Origin: Corynespora cassiicola
Lineage: Eukaryota; Ascomycota; Dothideomycetes; Pleosporales; Corynesporascaceae
DNA length: 64,000 nucleotides
Direction: 5' to 3'
Assembly: GCA_022059125.1 (NCBI GenBank)
Contig: JAEUWY010000001.1
Coordinates: forward strand, 2,418,001 to 2,482,000
Under the pieces are notes generated by a model. It was not told the DNA's origin. It made no database searches and saw only the letters and a list, made by a program, of their open reading frames with translations. The translations under genes were made by a program, and so were the position numbers. Below are positions 21,793 to 31,305 of this stretch, piece by piece; the stretch's first letter is position 1, and each line of letters begins with the position of its first letter.

Positions 21793-22320
21793 TTATTTCC
21801 GGAATGTGTTGGACTCCTCTTTACTGCTCTGTGTTGGGGTTAGGAGAAAATTTTGGACAGCCCTTTGTGCACCCATAACCTGCTCTGAAAATCTCTCTAA
21901 TTGCTTTCTAGATGCCCCCTCTTCGTTATCTGCTTTGCGCTTGCGGCTCTCCCCTCCGTCGCCTGCCTCCCCACCACCTTGACTCTGACCGCCAGCAGAG
22001 CTTCCACTCATAGGGAGATCCGAGCGCCACTCAGTATACTCAGGATTCTTCGCGTTATTGATCAAACCGTCGCGAGTGTCCTCGTCGATGTCCTTTCCAT
22101 CTATTTGAAATGTAATCGCCCTTTCCAAAACTGGTTTGGAGTCATCCTTCGAGGCTGGAGGAGGCATGCCGTGCGTTTGCGACTCGTTATGTGCTGGGCT
22201 CACAGATTCGGCTGCCGCTCCATGAGTCACCGGTTCTGGGCTTGCGGTCCCGGATCCTCTGGGTGGGCTCCGCTGTGGCGAGGCCGAAGGACTGGAGGAT
22301 TTCGATCGATCTGGTGGCAT
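21793..22320 (-). CDS. Ser/Pro-rich hypothetical protein with a Lys/Arg patch, 175 aa
   Basis: Starts at ATG 22320 (MPPDRSKSSSPSASPQ); upstream in-frame codons lack an ATG. The N-terminal half is Ser/Pro/Gly-rich. Around residues 80-105 there is a more ordered block (ERAITFQIDGKDIDEDTRDGL). A Gly-rich linker, a short basic patch (SRKRKADNEEGASRKQ) resembling a nuclear localisation signal, and an amphipathic C-terminal helix (MGAQRAVQNFLL) follow. Not recognised; possibly nuclear. A dense cluster of GAGTC/GACTC motifs lies 145-270 bp upstream of its start. Confidence 0.45.
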   Translation of the reverse strand: MPPDRSKSSSPSASPQRSPPRGSGTASPEPVTHGAAAESVSPAHNESQTHGMPPPASKDDSKPVLERAITFQIDGKDIDEDTRDGLINNAKNPEYTEWRSDLPMSGSSAGGQSQGGGEAGDGGESRKRKADNEEGASRKQLERFSEQVMGAQRAVQNFLLTPTQSSKEESNTFRK

Positions 22321-22464
22321 GAAGAAGTTGAAAATCAATGTCAAAAGATTTGGATAAATCTGGTTGTAGATAATGTTATAGGTTGTGATTTTGGTGATGA
22401 AAAAAATGTGATGTTGATGTACAAAGACAGAGCCGCAAGGAGACGTGCATTTATACCCAGTGTC

Positions 22465-22591
22465 GAGTCAGTAAAGCAACTCATTGTTTGGTGTTGAGTC
22501 TTTATTGCCCTAGCAGAGACTGACTCTACAAGCTAGGCGACGACTGACACATGTTTATACAAAGACTCGACCTATCGTCCTAGCGTGACTC
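22465..22591. promoter_or_regulatory. Cluster of five GAGTC/GACTC motifs
   Basis: Pentamers occur at 22465, 22496, 22522, 22564 and 22587, in both orientations. Three of them extend to TGACTC or its complement GAGTCA, the core bound by bZIP factors of the AP-1/Gcn4 type. The spacing is irregular. The cluster lies upstream of the minus-strand ORF starting at 22320 and could be its upstream activating region. Confidence 0.35.
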
Positions 22592-23352
22592 CATGAAACT
22601 TTACGAGTGTTAAGTCGCGCCACTTCATCAGTTTTGGTAGTTTCCGTACTGTTTAGGAGAGCGTGTCAATATACGTGGGTGTAAATATCCTGAAGACTAG
22701 CCAGATCCAGGATATACACCCTCACCGTTTGGCAGCGGCATCTCCTAAAATAGAAACCCTCGTACTCTTGGTATTAGAGTGGCGCCATACAGCTCTATCT
22801 CTTGCATGATCCAGAGGTTCTGACATTTCAGCGTTGGGTTGCTGAGCCTTTGTGATCGATTCGGCGCTTTTTTGTGACCAACAGTGCCCTTGACTGTGCC
22901 ATCACCAACAAGGTCCCAGAAATCGTGCTCTTGCCGCTGCCATTAAACGTAGCATGCCCTTCTCCAGGTACACGATACGCTCCGAGAAACTGTGGATATA
23001 GAAATGTCCGTTTCCTGCCTCAGCCTCGATTTGTTCTCCGAGAGTATTGGCAATTTCCTCTATTCTTAAGAGCTGCTCAACCAACAAGCGATCCTAAGCC
23101 GGACCTTCAGAAGAGCATGTTTTCTTGGCCATTATGCTTGGACCGGTGACTTTTTTGCCCCTTCTATGCGCAGAACTTTTGCCTCGCGTTGTTTTCATGT
23201 CCTCTTATAACATCCGAGTACATGTATTGCGCTTCGTGATCCTTGAGGCCTCTTCATCCCCTCAGACTTCCCGCGACAGGTGGAAAAAGGGTGGCCCAGT
23301 CTCTCTTGTCCAGTCCCAGTTTATACCCGTGACGAATCCGAAAAGATATGTA

Positions 23353-23400
23353 TCGCATCGTCGCATCGTCGCATCGTCGCATCGTCGCGTCGTCGCGTCA
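23353..23400. repeat. Octamer tandem repeat, six copies
   Basis: Unit TCGCATCG is repeated exactly four times (23353-23384), then TCGCGTCG and TCGCGTCA. It lies in non-coding DNA. Such perfect short arrays mutate by slippage and could be polymorphic between strains. Confidence 0.85.
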
Positions 23401-23568
23401 TCGAATGGAGTGTGATTCATAGCTCGCAGCCGTGCCCGCCCGTACCTGACACACCTGTTCGCCTCCACACCGGCGTAGCAGTCCTCAATCCTCAATCCAC
23501 CCTCCTAATATTCGACCCTCCACCCCCATCGATCCAAATAGAATCATCATCTCCAAAAAGCCTTTGTC

Positions 23569-23847
23569 TCACACCCTGATCTTAAACTCCTCCATCCCTT
23601 CCCCAGCCTCGCCCTCCCACCCGTCCTCCCAAAATCGATGTATCAGCCCAAAGTACTGCCACTGCACGCCCTCGGGAATCCGCCCAACCCGCTCCTCGTT
23701 CCACCTCCTCATCTCCCAGAACCTGTACGTCAGCACCCCGGCGTACGGCAGAGCGTACAGGCCCGTCAGGAGCTCGAAGCGCTCGCGCCGGGGCAGCGAG
23801 TTTAGGCTTCTCGTGCCGCGGAGGACGGCGAGGAGGTTGTGAATCAT
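23569..23847 (-). CDS. Small hypothetical protein with one hydrophobic segment, 92 aa
   Basis: The ATG at 23847 is preceded by an A-rich leader (GAGAAAAAAATGATTC), a good fungal start context. The in-frame extension further upstream is low-complexity and probably UTR. The protein begins MIHNLLAVLRGTRSLN, has a hydrophobic stretch LLTGLYALPYAGVLTYRFW around residues 28-46, and a Trp-rich C-terminal half (VQWQYFGLIHRFWEDGW). It may be a small membrane or mitochondrial protein, but I do not recognise the family and no targeting claim is secure. Confidence 0.5.
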   Translation of the reverse strand: MIHNLLAVLRGTRSLNSLPRRERFELLTGLYALPYAGVLTYRFWEMRRWNEERVGRIPEGVQWQYFGLIHRFWEDGWEGEAGEGMEEFKIRV

Positions 23848-24473
23848 TTTTTTCTCTTTTCGTTTCGCGGGCCGGATGGGGGGATCGGGATGGGATTGTC
23901 GGGGATGGTTTTTTTGGGAAAGGGAGCGATGGGAAAAATGTTGCGGTGCGGGATATGATTTTTCCGATGGGGCGTGCAGACGCGTCGCGCGCGCGTGTGG
24001 GAAGGGGCAGGGATAGGTAGACAGGCCTCGCCATATCATGCACTTCGAGTTCAGGTACACGGCTGCTGAGAATACCCTTCTCCATTCTACCCACACCCAT
24101 TAAACTACATGGGAAATCCCAGTCAAGAGAAGAAATCAAGGAATGGAAAAAAGAGCACAGAACAAGAAGGGGGAGAGCTCAACGAGTCGCACCATCTTCA
24201 TGAACCACTCGTGGAAACGAGTTATATGGACGCCGTATACACCCTGCTCGAACGAATGGCGTGTGTGAGGGGGGAAAGTAATCAAAGTGCAAAAACACGA
24301 AGGGGTCAGAAAAGCTAGGAAAACGCCTGATCCAAAAAAGCTCTCCCCTAACATTACCCATGCGATTTCCCATTCTTTCAAACGCCCACATCCATAGTTG
24401 CTGAATTTCACTTCGATGTCCTAGACTTCTCTACTCTGTGCATCGTATTCCACTGGTTTGGGTGCTGCATCGC
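23848..24473. other. Intergenic, no supported gene
   Basis: About 620 bp between the 92-aa gene's start and the 3' end of the MATH/RING gene. Contains only short frames and purine-rich sequence near 24110-24180. Confidence 0.5.
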
Positions 24474-27400
24474 TTACGCGACATAGTAGAGTTTCATTGC
24501 GCTGAGCACCCTCTTCCTGCACACGGGACAGTTGTCGACTCGGCGTGCACACGGTAGACATGCGACCACATGTCCGCAGTCGTAAAAGGCTGCGTCAGCG
24601 CTCTCTTCCCAGCAGATACGACAGAGCCTTTCGGTCTCCTGTGCGTTCTTCCAGTGGGTCACGCCCTCGCCAAACTTCTTGTCGTTCTTCCAACCACCGA
24701 CGTACGTATTTCCTGTGGCACTCTCAATAAATGTTCCCGACCCGTGCTGTTGATTTGCGACCCAATCACCATCGTAGGTATCGCCGTTCTGGAATGTGTA
24801 TAGTCCATGGCCATGGCGCTGCGATAGTCGGAAGCTACCCTCGTATGTGGCACCGCTGTGGTAGATGGTAAAACCATGGCCATGCATGTGACCATTCTTG
24901 TATTCACCCCTGAAGTATTGACCTGAGAAGTGACTGTAAGTAAAGTGGCCAGTGATCTTCGATGGAAAATTACGTTGAGAAGCTCGGAAGGCAAGGTAAG
25001 GTTGCGGAGTTGCGAAAGCTGCACGCGCTGCGAGGGCGTTTTGCTGTTCCTCGTTCTGCTCGATCGATACTATGAGAATTGTAGTATTGGGCAGGTCGTT
25101 CTGGGCAAACGAACGGCGGCTCCGCATTGCTCGCGTAGTAGCTACGTGATCCTCTTCACAGACATCGATCTTTGTGTTCTCAGGCAGTTCGAGTAGCGGC
25201 AAGATCGTTTGATCTAGTCGTGTAGCTCGCTGGGCGATGTAACTACCCCGGGCTTCGAGAGTTTGCTTTTCCGCATCGAAGAATTTGAGGAAAAAATAAA
25301 TCTCATCGGGAGGTGGCGCTGGAGGCGGGGTCTGTATGCGCTCGACAGGAGGCGGTGGCACTGACATCAGGTCTAGTTGAGCGGGTGGGGGAGGTGGCGG
25401 CGGTAAGTCTTCTTGCGTTCCTCCCATCTCCGTGTCGCTCGGAGCTTGGTTGTTTGGGATTACCACATCCACGGGTGGTGGGTCTTGGGCAGGGGTAGCA
25501 TCCACAGCTGCCTCGACTTCAACCTCGACCATGGCGGCGTCATTGCTTTGAGGATTACTCTGATTCGACCCAGGCTGAGCGTTGGTTGGTTGGTTTCTAG
25601 CAGAGGGCTCTTCGGGTTCATCTGGATCACTCATGGGAGTGTCCTCTGACTGTAGCGCTCCTGATGGAGGGACAATGCCTGGACCTTGGGCACTACCGGC
25701 CAGCACTTCGGAAGATGATGGCACACCAGGTGAAGGATCTATAGGGTCTGTAGGCTCTGGTGCTTTTGGCTTTTCTTTTGGAAGCTCTGGTAGGTCTGCG
25801 ACGTTGACGACGTGCACCCACACCCGGCGGGAGGCCCATGGATAGGTCTTGTCCTTGAGCACCCAAGCCTTGGACGTATCAGCATAAGGGTCTACCCAAC
25901 CACTGGAATATTCAACATGGCCAGTACCCAGAAGATCTGGTCGTGCGATCGACCCTCGTATCGGATCAAGAAACCAGAATTTGACTTGGCGAGGATCCTC
26001 AATGCCCTTGATCACAGTCGCAAGTCTCTCCCGAATTTCTTTCAAGCCATCGGTGGATAGAAGCTGTACAGAGTGCACGTGATCTGATTGGCCCCGTTGC
26101 CATTTCGGATTGTATGCGTCGAAAACCCCAGGGCCCTCGTGGTGAAGGAACACTCTGGAGTCAATCACCTGGAACTCTCTCGATTCGGAGACAACCTGCT
26201 CTTTGTTTTCGTCATTTACGGGCGGAGCCTCCACCGCGTGGCCTTCAAAGGTTGGCGGGGGTGGGATTGGTGGTGGGCTGTTCGAGGCTTGCTTCTCGGC
26301 CTCTGCCCGAAGCCATTCAGGAGCATCCCATGGCTCAGGATCATGTTGATACACCAGGGCAGACTTTGCAACGTCATCCCGAACATACATGGCAATGTAA
26401 GCAATTGGATCATTGCCAACAGCCTTCTCAGTCCCCGGCTTTCCTTCGTGATGATCGACTGCTTGTCGTTTTGTCAAGCACTTGACCATGTTTTCGTCCT
26501 TGCTGTCAGAATAGCTATACCATTTCGAGCCTGGTCCTTCTGGACGAAGGATTGGCTGGTAGAGACCTGACTGAAGGGTTTGTTTGTGCACTACAAAGCC
26601 GTACAGTGTATATGGGGTTCCACGTAGTGTGATGTGGTCATCGAGGGAGACTTTGTTCAGTAATTTTACATAAGAACGGGATGCTGTATCGAACTGCTGA
26701 CGGTCAAGCTCGATCGTCAGAAGCTGCGGTAGCCGGCCAGGTGCGGCAAGGTCGGCAGACTTATTGACAGCTTCTTGCATGCTGCTGACACCAAGGACAG
26801 GCGCCCTGTAGCTGGGCGCTCCTGTGGCATAGTTGCGACTGGGACCGAACATTTCTTGAACCAAGCTGGAGAAGGCAGTATCCCGCAGCTCATCTTCGAG
26901 CTTAAAGCGCAGAATCTCCCATGTCTCCATGACGTCGAGTTTGTCTAGTCGTTCGTGGACTTCGTACCATTCCAGTGCATCCAGTACATCGTCTAGTGTG
27001 ACTGAACCGGCTCCGGGTTGCACTTGTGTGCGAAGCATCAGAAGAACTCGCTGCAACGCAGTGATTAGTGGTTTCGGCTGCACAAAGGGCTCCGCATCTG
27101 GGTCAGCCACTTTGTATTTGTAAAGGAAATTCCTGAAGGGCTTGAAAAGCATCCAGGAAGCAATGGTGGAAATCATGTTGCCACCGGGAGCACTCGTGTT
27201 CTCGCCCAGCATCATGGACTGCAGGCCAGTCATGGAGAAGCTGTCCCATGGATTCTCGCGACTGGGGTGTTCCCAGAGGCAATTCGTCTCGTCGTTGACA
27301 ATCCGAATGTATCCAGTAAATGCGAGTTTGTCGTCGCGGAGCAATGCCTGGCGCTGGCCACGAATGCGATGCGGGATATCATAGTATGGGCCATGAAAAC

Positions 27401-28736
27401 GAGTCCAACCCCAGTCGGGAGACCCGCTACAGAATCGATGCAGACAAGTTCGCGAATAATTGACACGAGGCTCACCGGGATTGTATAGAACGACGGCAAC
27501 TTGTGCGGCCACACTCTTCCTCTTGGGCATCTTCTTCCCATCTAGTAGCGGGAGAGGGCAATGTTGAGTTTCGCGCAGCTCCGAACGACTGTTTTCTGCA
27601 GCAGCTCCGCTAGCCGACATATCTTCATCCTCCTTTGCAGGATTCTCGTTCGGCGAATCCACCTTCTTTTTCTTGGAATCTTTGTCTTCAACACTAAGGC
27701 ACTCTACGTAGACACTGAGATAATCGGAGTCGTTCCCTTTGGGATAGAATTTGATCTGCCATTCGTAGCCACCAATGTTGACGGGCGGCGACTTCATCAC
27801 GATTTCGCGGTTGGGCTTTTCCCGGGTACCATTGTAGTTTTCAATGGTCCAGTGGATGCGGCCGGTTGCGCTTGCAGTGTATTCTGGCTCATCTAGAGGC
27901 AAGAAAGCCCTGTTTTCCCAATGCTCGTGGTCTAGAGCACTGATTTCTGGGCATTCTTCAATCTCCTTGAGCTCGGCCTCGTCTGGAACCGATGTATCCT
28001 CCTGAATTGGGTGCCAAGGCTGGCTCCCGTCATCATCGTCATCGGATGAGTCCGAGTCGGAACGCACAGGTTCGACTGGCGGAGGCGGAGGGGGTGGCTG
28101 TAGGCCGTGGTCGACCGGAGGAGGCGGCTCGAGCGGAGGGGCATCCCCGGACGGCGGCTGCGGGTATGTTAGGAGGTAAAGGTAGGCGGACTCATGGCGG
28201 CTTACTGGAACATGACGAGGTGCTGCCCCAGGAGGTTGCTCGTTATCACCCAGCTCGGGCGGTTCAGCGTGATCAGGCGCCGGCGATGTCGGGGTGGTGC
28301 CGGCGGGACCATGTGTCTCTGCGGAGCCATTGGAGAGTACAAGGCCCTGGGCGCTGTCGGGGGTCGTGTCCATGGCGTCCTCATCCACGGCAGCGATCTC
28401 CACGGCGATGTTGTTGCCTGCGGAGGGCTCGTTCCCATTCGAGGCGGGATGGTCAGTCTCCATGTGTCCGTTAGCCAGGCCCTCGCCTTGGTGCATGGCG
28501 GCGTCTGGGTCGTGCCGGTCGTGCCTCTGGCCGGCCTGAGGCAGTGTGGCTGTGGAGGCGCTCATGTCGACGTCGTCGGCGGGCGGCGGCGGCGGCGGCG
28601 GCGGCGGAGGAGACGACACGGGCGACTGGGCGCGGTGCAGGTGGTTTGGCGACTGCGGCGGGCTTGAGAAGGATGGGGAGGGCGAGCGCTGGCCGAACAG
28701 CAGTGGCGGCGGCTGCTCGATGTTGGCGACACTCAT
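24474..28736 (-). CDS. MATH - degenerate USP-like - MORN - RING protein, 1420 aa
   Basis: One intronless frame. Residues 1-285 are Pro/Ser/acidic and disordered (runs of Pro). A MATH domain begins about residue 290 (GRIHWTIENYNG, GGYEWQIKFYPKG) and carries a Lys/Glu insert. From about 500 the sequence follows the USP7-type ubiquitin protease fold: TGLQSMM where active enzymes have the Cys box, LLTIELDRQQFD, YGFVVHKQTLQSGLYQPILR and CLTKRQAVDHHEG. The Cys-box Cys is missing, and the Gly-His-Tyr histidine is Gly-Leu-Tyr, so peptidase activity is very unlikely. Four or so MORN repeats lie at about 1262-1350 (GEYKNGHMHGHGF, YDGDWVANQQHGSGTF). A C-terminal C3HC4 RING (CRIC...YDCGH...CLPC...CPVC, about 1373-1410) suggests E3 ubiquitin ligase activity. 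Fungal relatives are usually called MATH and UCH domain proteins. Confidence 0.88.
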   Translation of the reverse strand: MSVANIEQPPPLLFGQRSPSPSFSSPPQSPNHLHRAQSPVSSPPPPPPPPPPADDVDMSASTATLPQAGQRHDRHDPDAAMHQGEGLANGHMETDHPASNGNEPSAGNNIAVEIAAVDEDAMDTTPDSAQGLVLSNGSAETHGPAGTTPTSPAPDHAEPPELGDNEQPPGAAPRHVPVSRHESAYLYLLTYPQPPSGDAPPLEPPPPVDHGLQPPPPPPPVEPVRSDSDSSDDDDDGSQPWHPIQEDTSVPDEAELKEIEECPEISALDHEHWENRAFLPLDEPEYTASATGRIHWTIENYNGTREKPNREIVMKSPPVNIGGYEWQIKFYPKGNDSDYLSVYVECLSVEDKDSKKKKVDSPNENPAKEDEDMSASGAAAENSRSELRETQHCPLPLLDGKKMPKRKSVAAQVAVVLYNPGEPRVNYSRTCLHRFCSGSPDWGWTRFHGPYYDIPHRIRGQRQALLRDDKLAFTGYIRIVNDETNCLWEHPSRENPWDSFSMTGLQSMMLGENTSAPGGNMISTIASWMLFKPFRNFLYKYKVADPDAEPFVQPKPLITALQRVLLMLRTQVQPGAGSVTLDDVLDALEWYEVHERLDKLDVMETWEILRFKLEDELRDTAFSSLVQEMFGPSRNYATGAPSYRAPVLGVSSMQEAVNKSADLAAPGRLPQLLTIELDRQQFDTASRSYVKLLNKVSLDDHITLRGTPYTLYGFVVHKQTLQSGLYQPILRPEGPGSKWYSYSDSKDENMVKCLTKRQAVDHHEGKPGTEKAVGNDPIAYIAMYVRDDVAKSALVYQHDPEPWDAPEWLRAEAEKQASNSPPPIPPPPTFEGHAVEAPPVNDENKEQVVSESREFQVIDSRVFLHHEGPGVFDAYNPKWQRGQSDHVHSVQLLSTDGLKEIRERLATVIKGIEDPRQVKFWFLDPIRGSIARPDLLGTGHVEYSSGWVDPYADTSKAWVLKDKTYPWASRRVWVHVVNVADLPELPKEKPKAPEPTDPIDPSPGVPSSSEVLAGSAQGPGIVPPSGALQSEDTPMSDPDEPEEPSARNQPTNAQPGSNQSNPQSNDAAMVEVEVEAAVDATPAQDPPPVDVVIPNNQAPSDTEMGGTQEDLPPPPPPPAQLDLMSVPPPPVERIQTPPPAPPPDEIYFFLKFFDAEKQTLEARGSYIAQRATRLDQTILPLLELPENTKIDVCEEDHVATTRAMRSRRSFAQNDLPNTTILIVSIEQNEEQQNALAARAAFATPQPYLAFRASQRNFPSKITGHFTYSHFSGQYFRGEYKNGHMHGHGFTIYHSGATYEGSFRLSQRHGHGLYTFQNGDTYDGDWVANQQHGSGTFIESATGNTYVGGWKNDKKFGEGVTHWKNAQETERLCRICWEESADAAFYDCGHVVACLPCARRVDNCPVCRKRVLSAMKLYYVA

Positions 28737-29976
28737 GATGGCGGGCGGTGGGAGCGATGGTGAAGGCGCATATGATGGATGCGGGCACGAGAGTGCCTGG
28801 CGGAGGAGGGTGCAATGGGGAAAAGATTCAAAGGGGCCCGGAAGAACAAAAGTGGCTCTGGGAGTGCAAAAGAAATGTGCAGTGAGTCGGTGAGTTGGTT
28901 ATGCAGGAGGCTGCAGCAGCACGACAGGGCTGGCGGATAGCCGCTCTTATCGTGAAGCTCGACTCCACGATCGACGAACTAGCAGCGGGGAGTATCGAGG
29001 GCAGGCAGCGACGGAGCACGAGAGGGGCAGAGGCGGGCGAGGCAGGAGAGGGCACAGGCAGGGCGAGGTGAAGGTCGCGGTCGCAGGGACGACGACTCGC
29101 GTGGCTGGTACTTAAGGCTTGACGGGCGCTGGTGCTGCAGCCTGCGAGATGTGCACAAGCACCGCGAGTAGTGAGGCGGCGCGCGGGGGACTTGCGGACG
29201 GGGCCCAGCCTGGAGCAGGGGCTGTTTAGCGATCACGCCGGGCCTGGGGGGGCTGCGGGCGGCGGGCTGCGGGCTGCCGCCTTCGACCTCAACATCATCC
29301 GCCCTTTTGCTCCACTCTCCGCCGCGGGCGCCTGGCCAAGGGCGGGCGCACCGCGACTCTGCCGCTGTGCTGCCGTGACTCAGCGCGCCGCCGGGCCCCG
29401 CTGCCGCCGGTGAAGGGCTCAGCGGTCCCCAGCTCCCAGCTCCCATCAGCTCAGCTCGCCCGCTCGCCCCTCGCCATGCCTGCCATGCTGATGACGGCAG
29501 AGCCGCAGCACAGCTAGCAGGCCAGCCGGGCCAGGCAGGCCAGCTAGGCTGCAGTTGCACTTGGTCCGCTTTGGGGCGGCCGTGTGGCTCCTGTGGGCCC
29601 GCCGTCCACGCCATCCCTGCTCCGTTGCCAACGTTCACACATCCACCGTCCGAACTTTGTTGGCAGCCCGGCGGCTTGCCCTCCGCCAGGGACCTTCCAG
29701 ACGCCTGAGCCTGCCGGGCCTCAGCCTGGTTTCAATCACGGCCGGAACATGGGTTATCTCTGCAAAAAACAAGACAGGAACCACGCGAAAAGAAACCACT
29801 CCCCTCCCCCAGCGTCACCTGCCGCCGTTGGCACGGTCCGTCGGCCATGGCCAGGGGCTGGCGCCGTGGGAGGAGCCCCGACAGCTTCAACACACACATA
29901 GCAACGTAGCTCCAGAGCATTGGTCAGTCAGCGCCAGGGCATCTCCAGGCACTATGTAGCTTGAGGCATGGCTCGT
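28737..29976. other. GC-rich intergenic, upstream of the MATH/RING gene
   Basis: 1.24 kb of strongly GC-rich DNA with repeated CAGGCCAGC/GCCGGG words near 29400-29560. A 219-aa minus-strand frame (29638..28979) is composed of Pro, Arg, Ala and Ser with no conserved feature, and I regard it as an effect of base composition. It probably includes a long 5' UTR and promoter for the MATH/RING gene. Confidence 0.45.
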
Positions 29977-31305
29977 CTATTTCTCTGCGTGCTGCTGCCC
30001 TCTGGCGAACGTCGCAGCCACTATGAGCGGGAACACGACCGTCGCCTCTGCATACACCTTGACGCTGTCGCCGTCCATCTTGATCTTGCCCCAGCTGATG
30101 GCCTCGTCCGGGCGGGCACCCGCATCACTCCCGTCAAACTCCTGCGCCGTGTTGATGTACACTGCACTCTCTGCCCCGTTCCTCATCAGATTCGCGTTCG
30201 CAATGTGATGCTTGACGACGCCGCCTCCGAGAATGATCATGCCGGTGCGCGGCGCTCGCACGGCGATGGTGTTGATCCGCCTAATGTCCTCTACAATGTC
30301 GATGCGCAGCTGCTCCGGCGACGACTTGAACGTGTGAAAGTACAGCATGTCCCCTAAGCTGCCGTCGGTTAGCGCAGGGCAGAACACAGGGATGTCGTTC
30401 TTCCACGCCCAGTAGTAGACAGATCTCTCGTCGTTGATCTCCTTGCCCAGGCGATGGATGACCTTGCTAGGGGTCCAGTGCAGCGGCTCGTCCGTCTTCT
30501 TGCTCGCCTCCTGCTCCTCGAGCATCTTGTCGAGGATGGGCACGACCCAGTCTTCGAAGGCGCAGTAGTTGCTATTGGGCACCACCAGATTGCCGATGCG
30601 GTTCATGCCCTTGGCACGCAGCCCTGCGCCAGGCGTGGAGAAGGAGCCCAGGTAGGTCGGGGCGAGGCACTTGATGAAGTCCTCCTCGACGCCGCCGGCC
30701 GTGGTCACGATGGCCGAGACGTGCCTGTGCTGGACCAGGTAGCGCAGCGTCTCGCGCAGGCCAGAGGAGATGAGGTTGGACGTGTACCCGAGGAAGACAG
30801 TTGTCCCCTCGCCAGTCTCGGGGTGCTTCCATGCGCGCTGTCAGTCTGTTAGTAGGAAACATCAGGCGCGCGAGCGAGGTCGAGGCGGCGGCATTGCGTT
30901 GCTATTTCCGGCTAAATTGTTTCGTCCCAATGGGGACAAGCGCAGGGATCTCCAGAACGTCTCCAGGGCTGGGCCAGCAGCCTCAGGGCGACTGTCTCCG
31001 CGCTCAACGCTGGCACTCAGTCAGGCGACGGGCCGGGGGATTCAACGTACCATACCGTTGATGATGCGCACCGCCTCGCCCACGGCCGTGGCCTGGAAGC
31101 CCATGCTCCCGTAGCCGCCGACGAGCTCGTCGACGGTGATGCTGCGGCCGGCATACTTGTCGAAGTCGATGCCCTGCACCTCTCTGGCGCCCTCGGGCAC
31201 AGGCTCGGATGGCTTGAGGACCGCATCGGTGGCGCCAGAGGGAGCCTGCGAGGCCGGGGCGTGATTGGCGCTCTGGGTGCCGGCCGGGTCTGCCATGTCG
31301 GCCAT
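29977..31305 (-). CDS. DYS1: Deoxyhypusine synthase
   Basis: Transfers the aminobutyl group of spermidine to a lysine of translation factor eIF5A (NAD-dependent), the first step of hypusine formation. Two exons, 31305..31051 and 30837..29977, give 371 aa, the usual eukaryotic length. The 213-nt intron (donor ATG|GTACGT, acceptor ACTGACAG) is long for this window. Diagnostic sequence: [71 protein letters not shown], then SWGKIK with the catalytic Lys at about residue 336 (equivalent to human Lys329). The N-terminal 45 residues are low-complexity and variable. Start ATG 31305 is chosen as the first Met; a second Met lies three codons on. Confidence 0.96.

Larger units (their letters stand above)
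22321..23568. other. Intergenic with motif cluster and octamer repeat
   Basis: Upstream of the 175-aa ORF and downstream of the small 92-aa gene. It holds the GAGTC cluster (22465-22591) and an octamer tandem repeat (23353-23400). On the minus strand near 22900-23000 a frame reads FNGSGKSTIS, P-loop-like but lacking the first Gly of a Walker A motif and without a surrounding domain. No supported gene. Confidence 0.4.

Noticed and set aside
22880..23010. Minus-strand FNGSGKSTIS, Walker-A-like
   Set aside because: The first Gly of GxxxxGK[ST] is missing (Thr), the frame is only about 60 codons, and no other ATPase motif is nearby.
28979..29638. 219-aa minus-strand ORF
   Set aside because: Pro/Arg/Ala/Ser composition follows the local GC-richness, overlapping frames of similar length exist on the other strand, and no family resemblance is visible.
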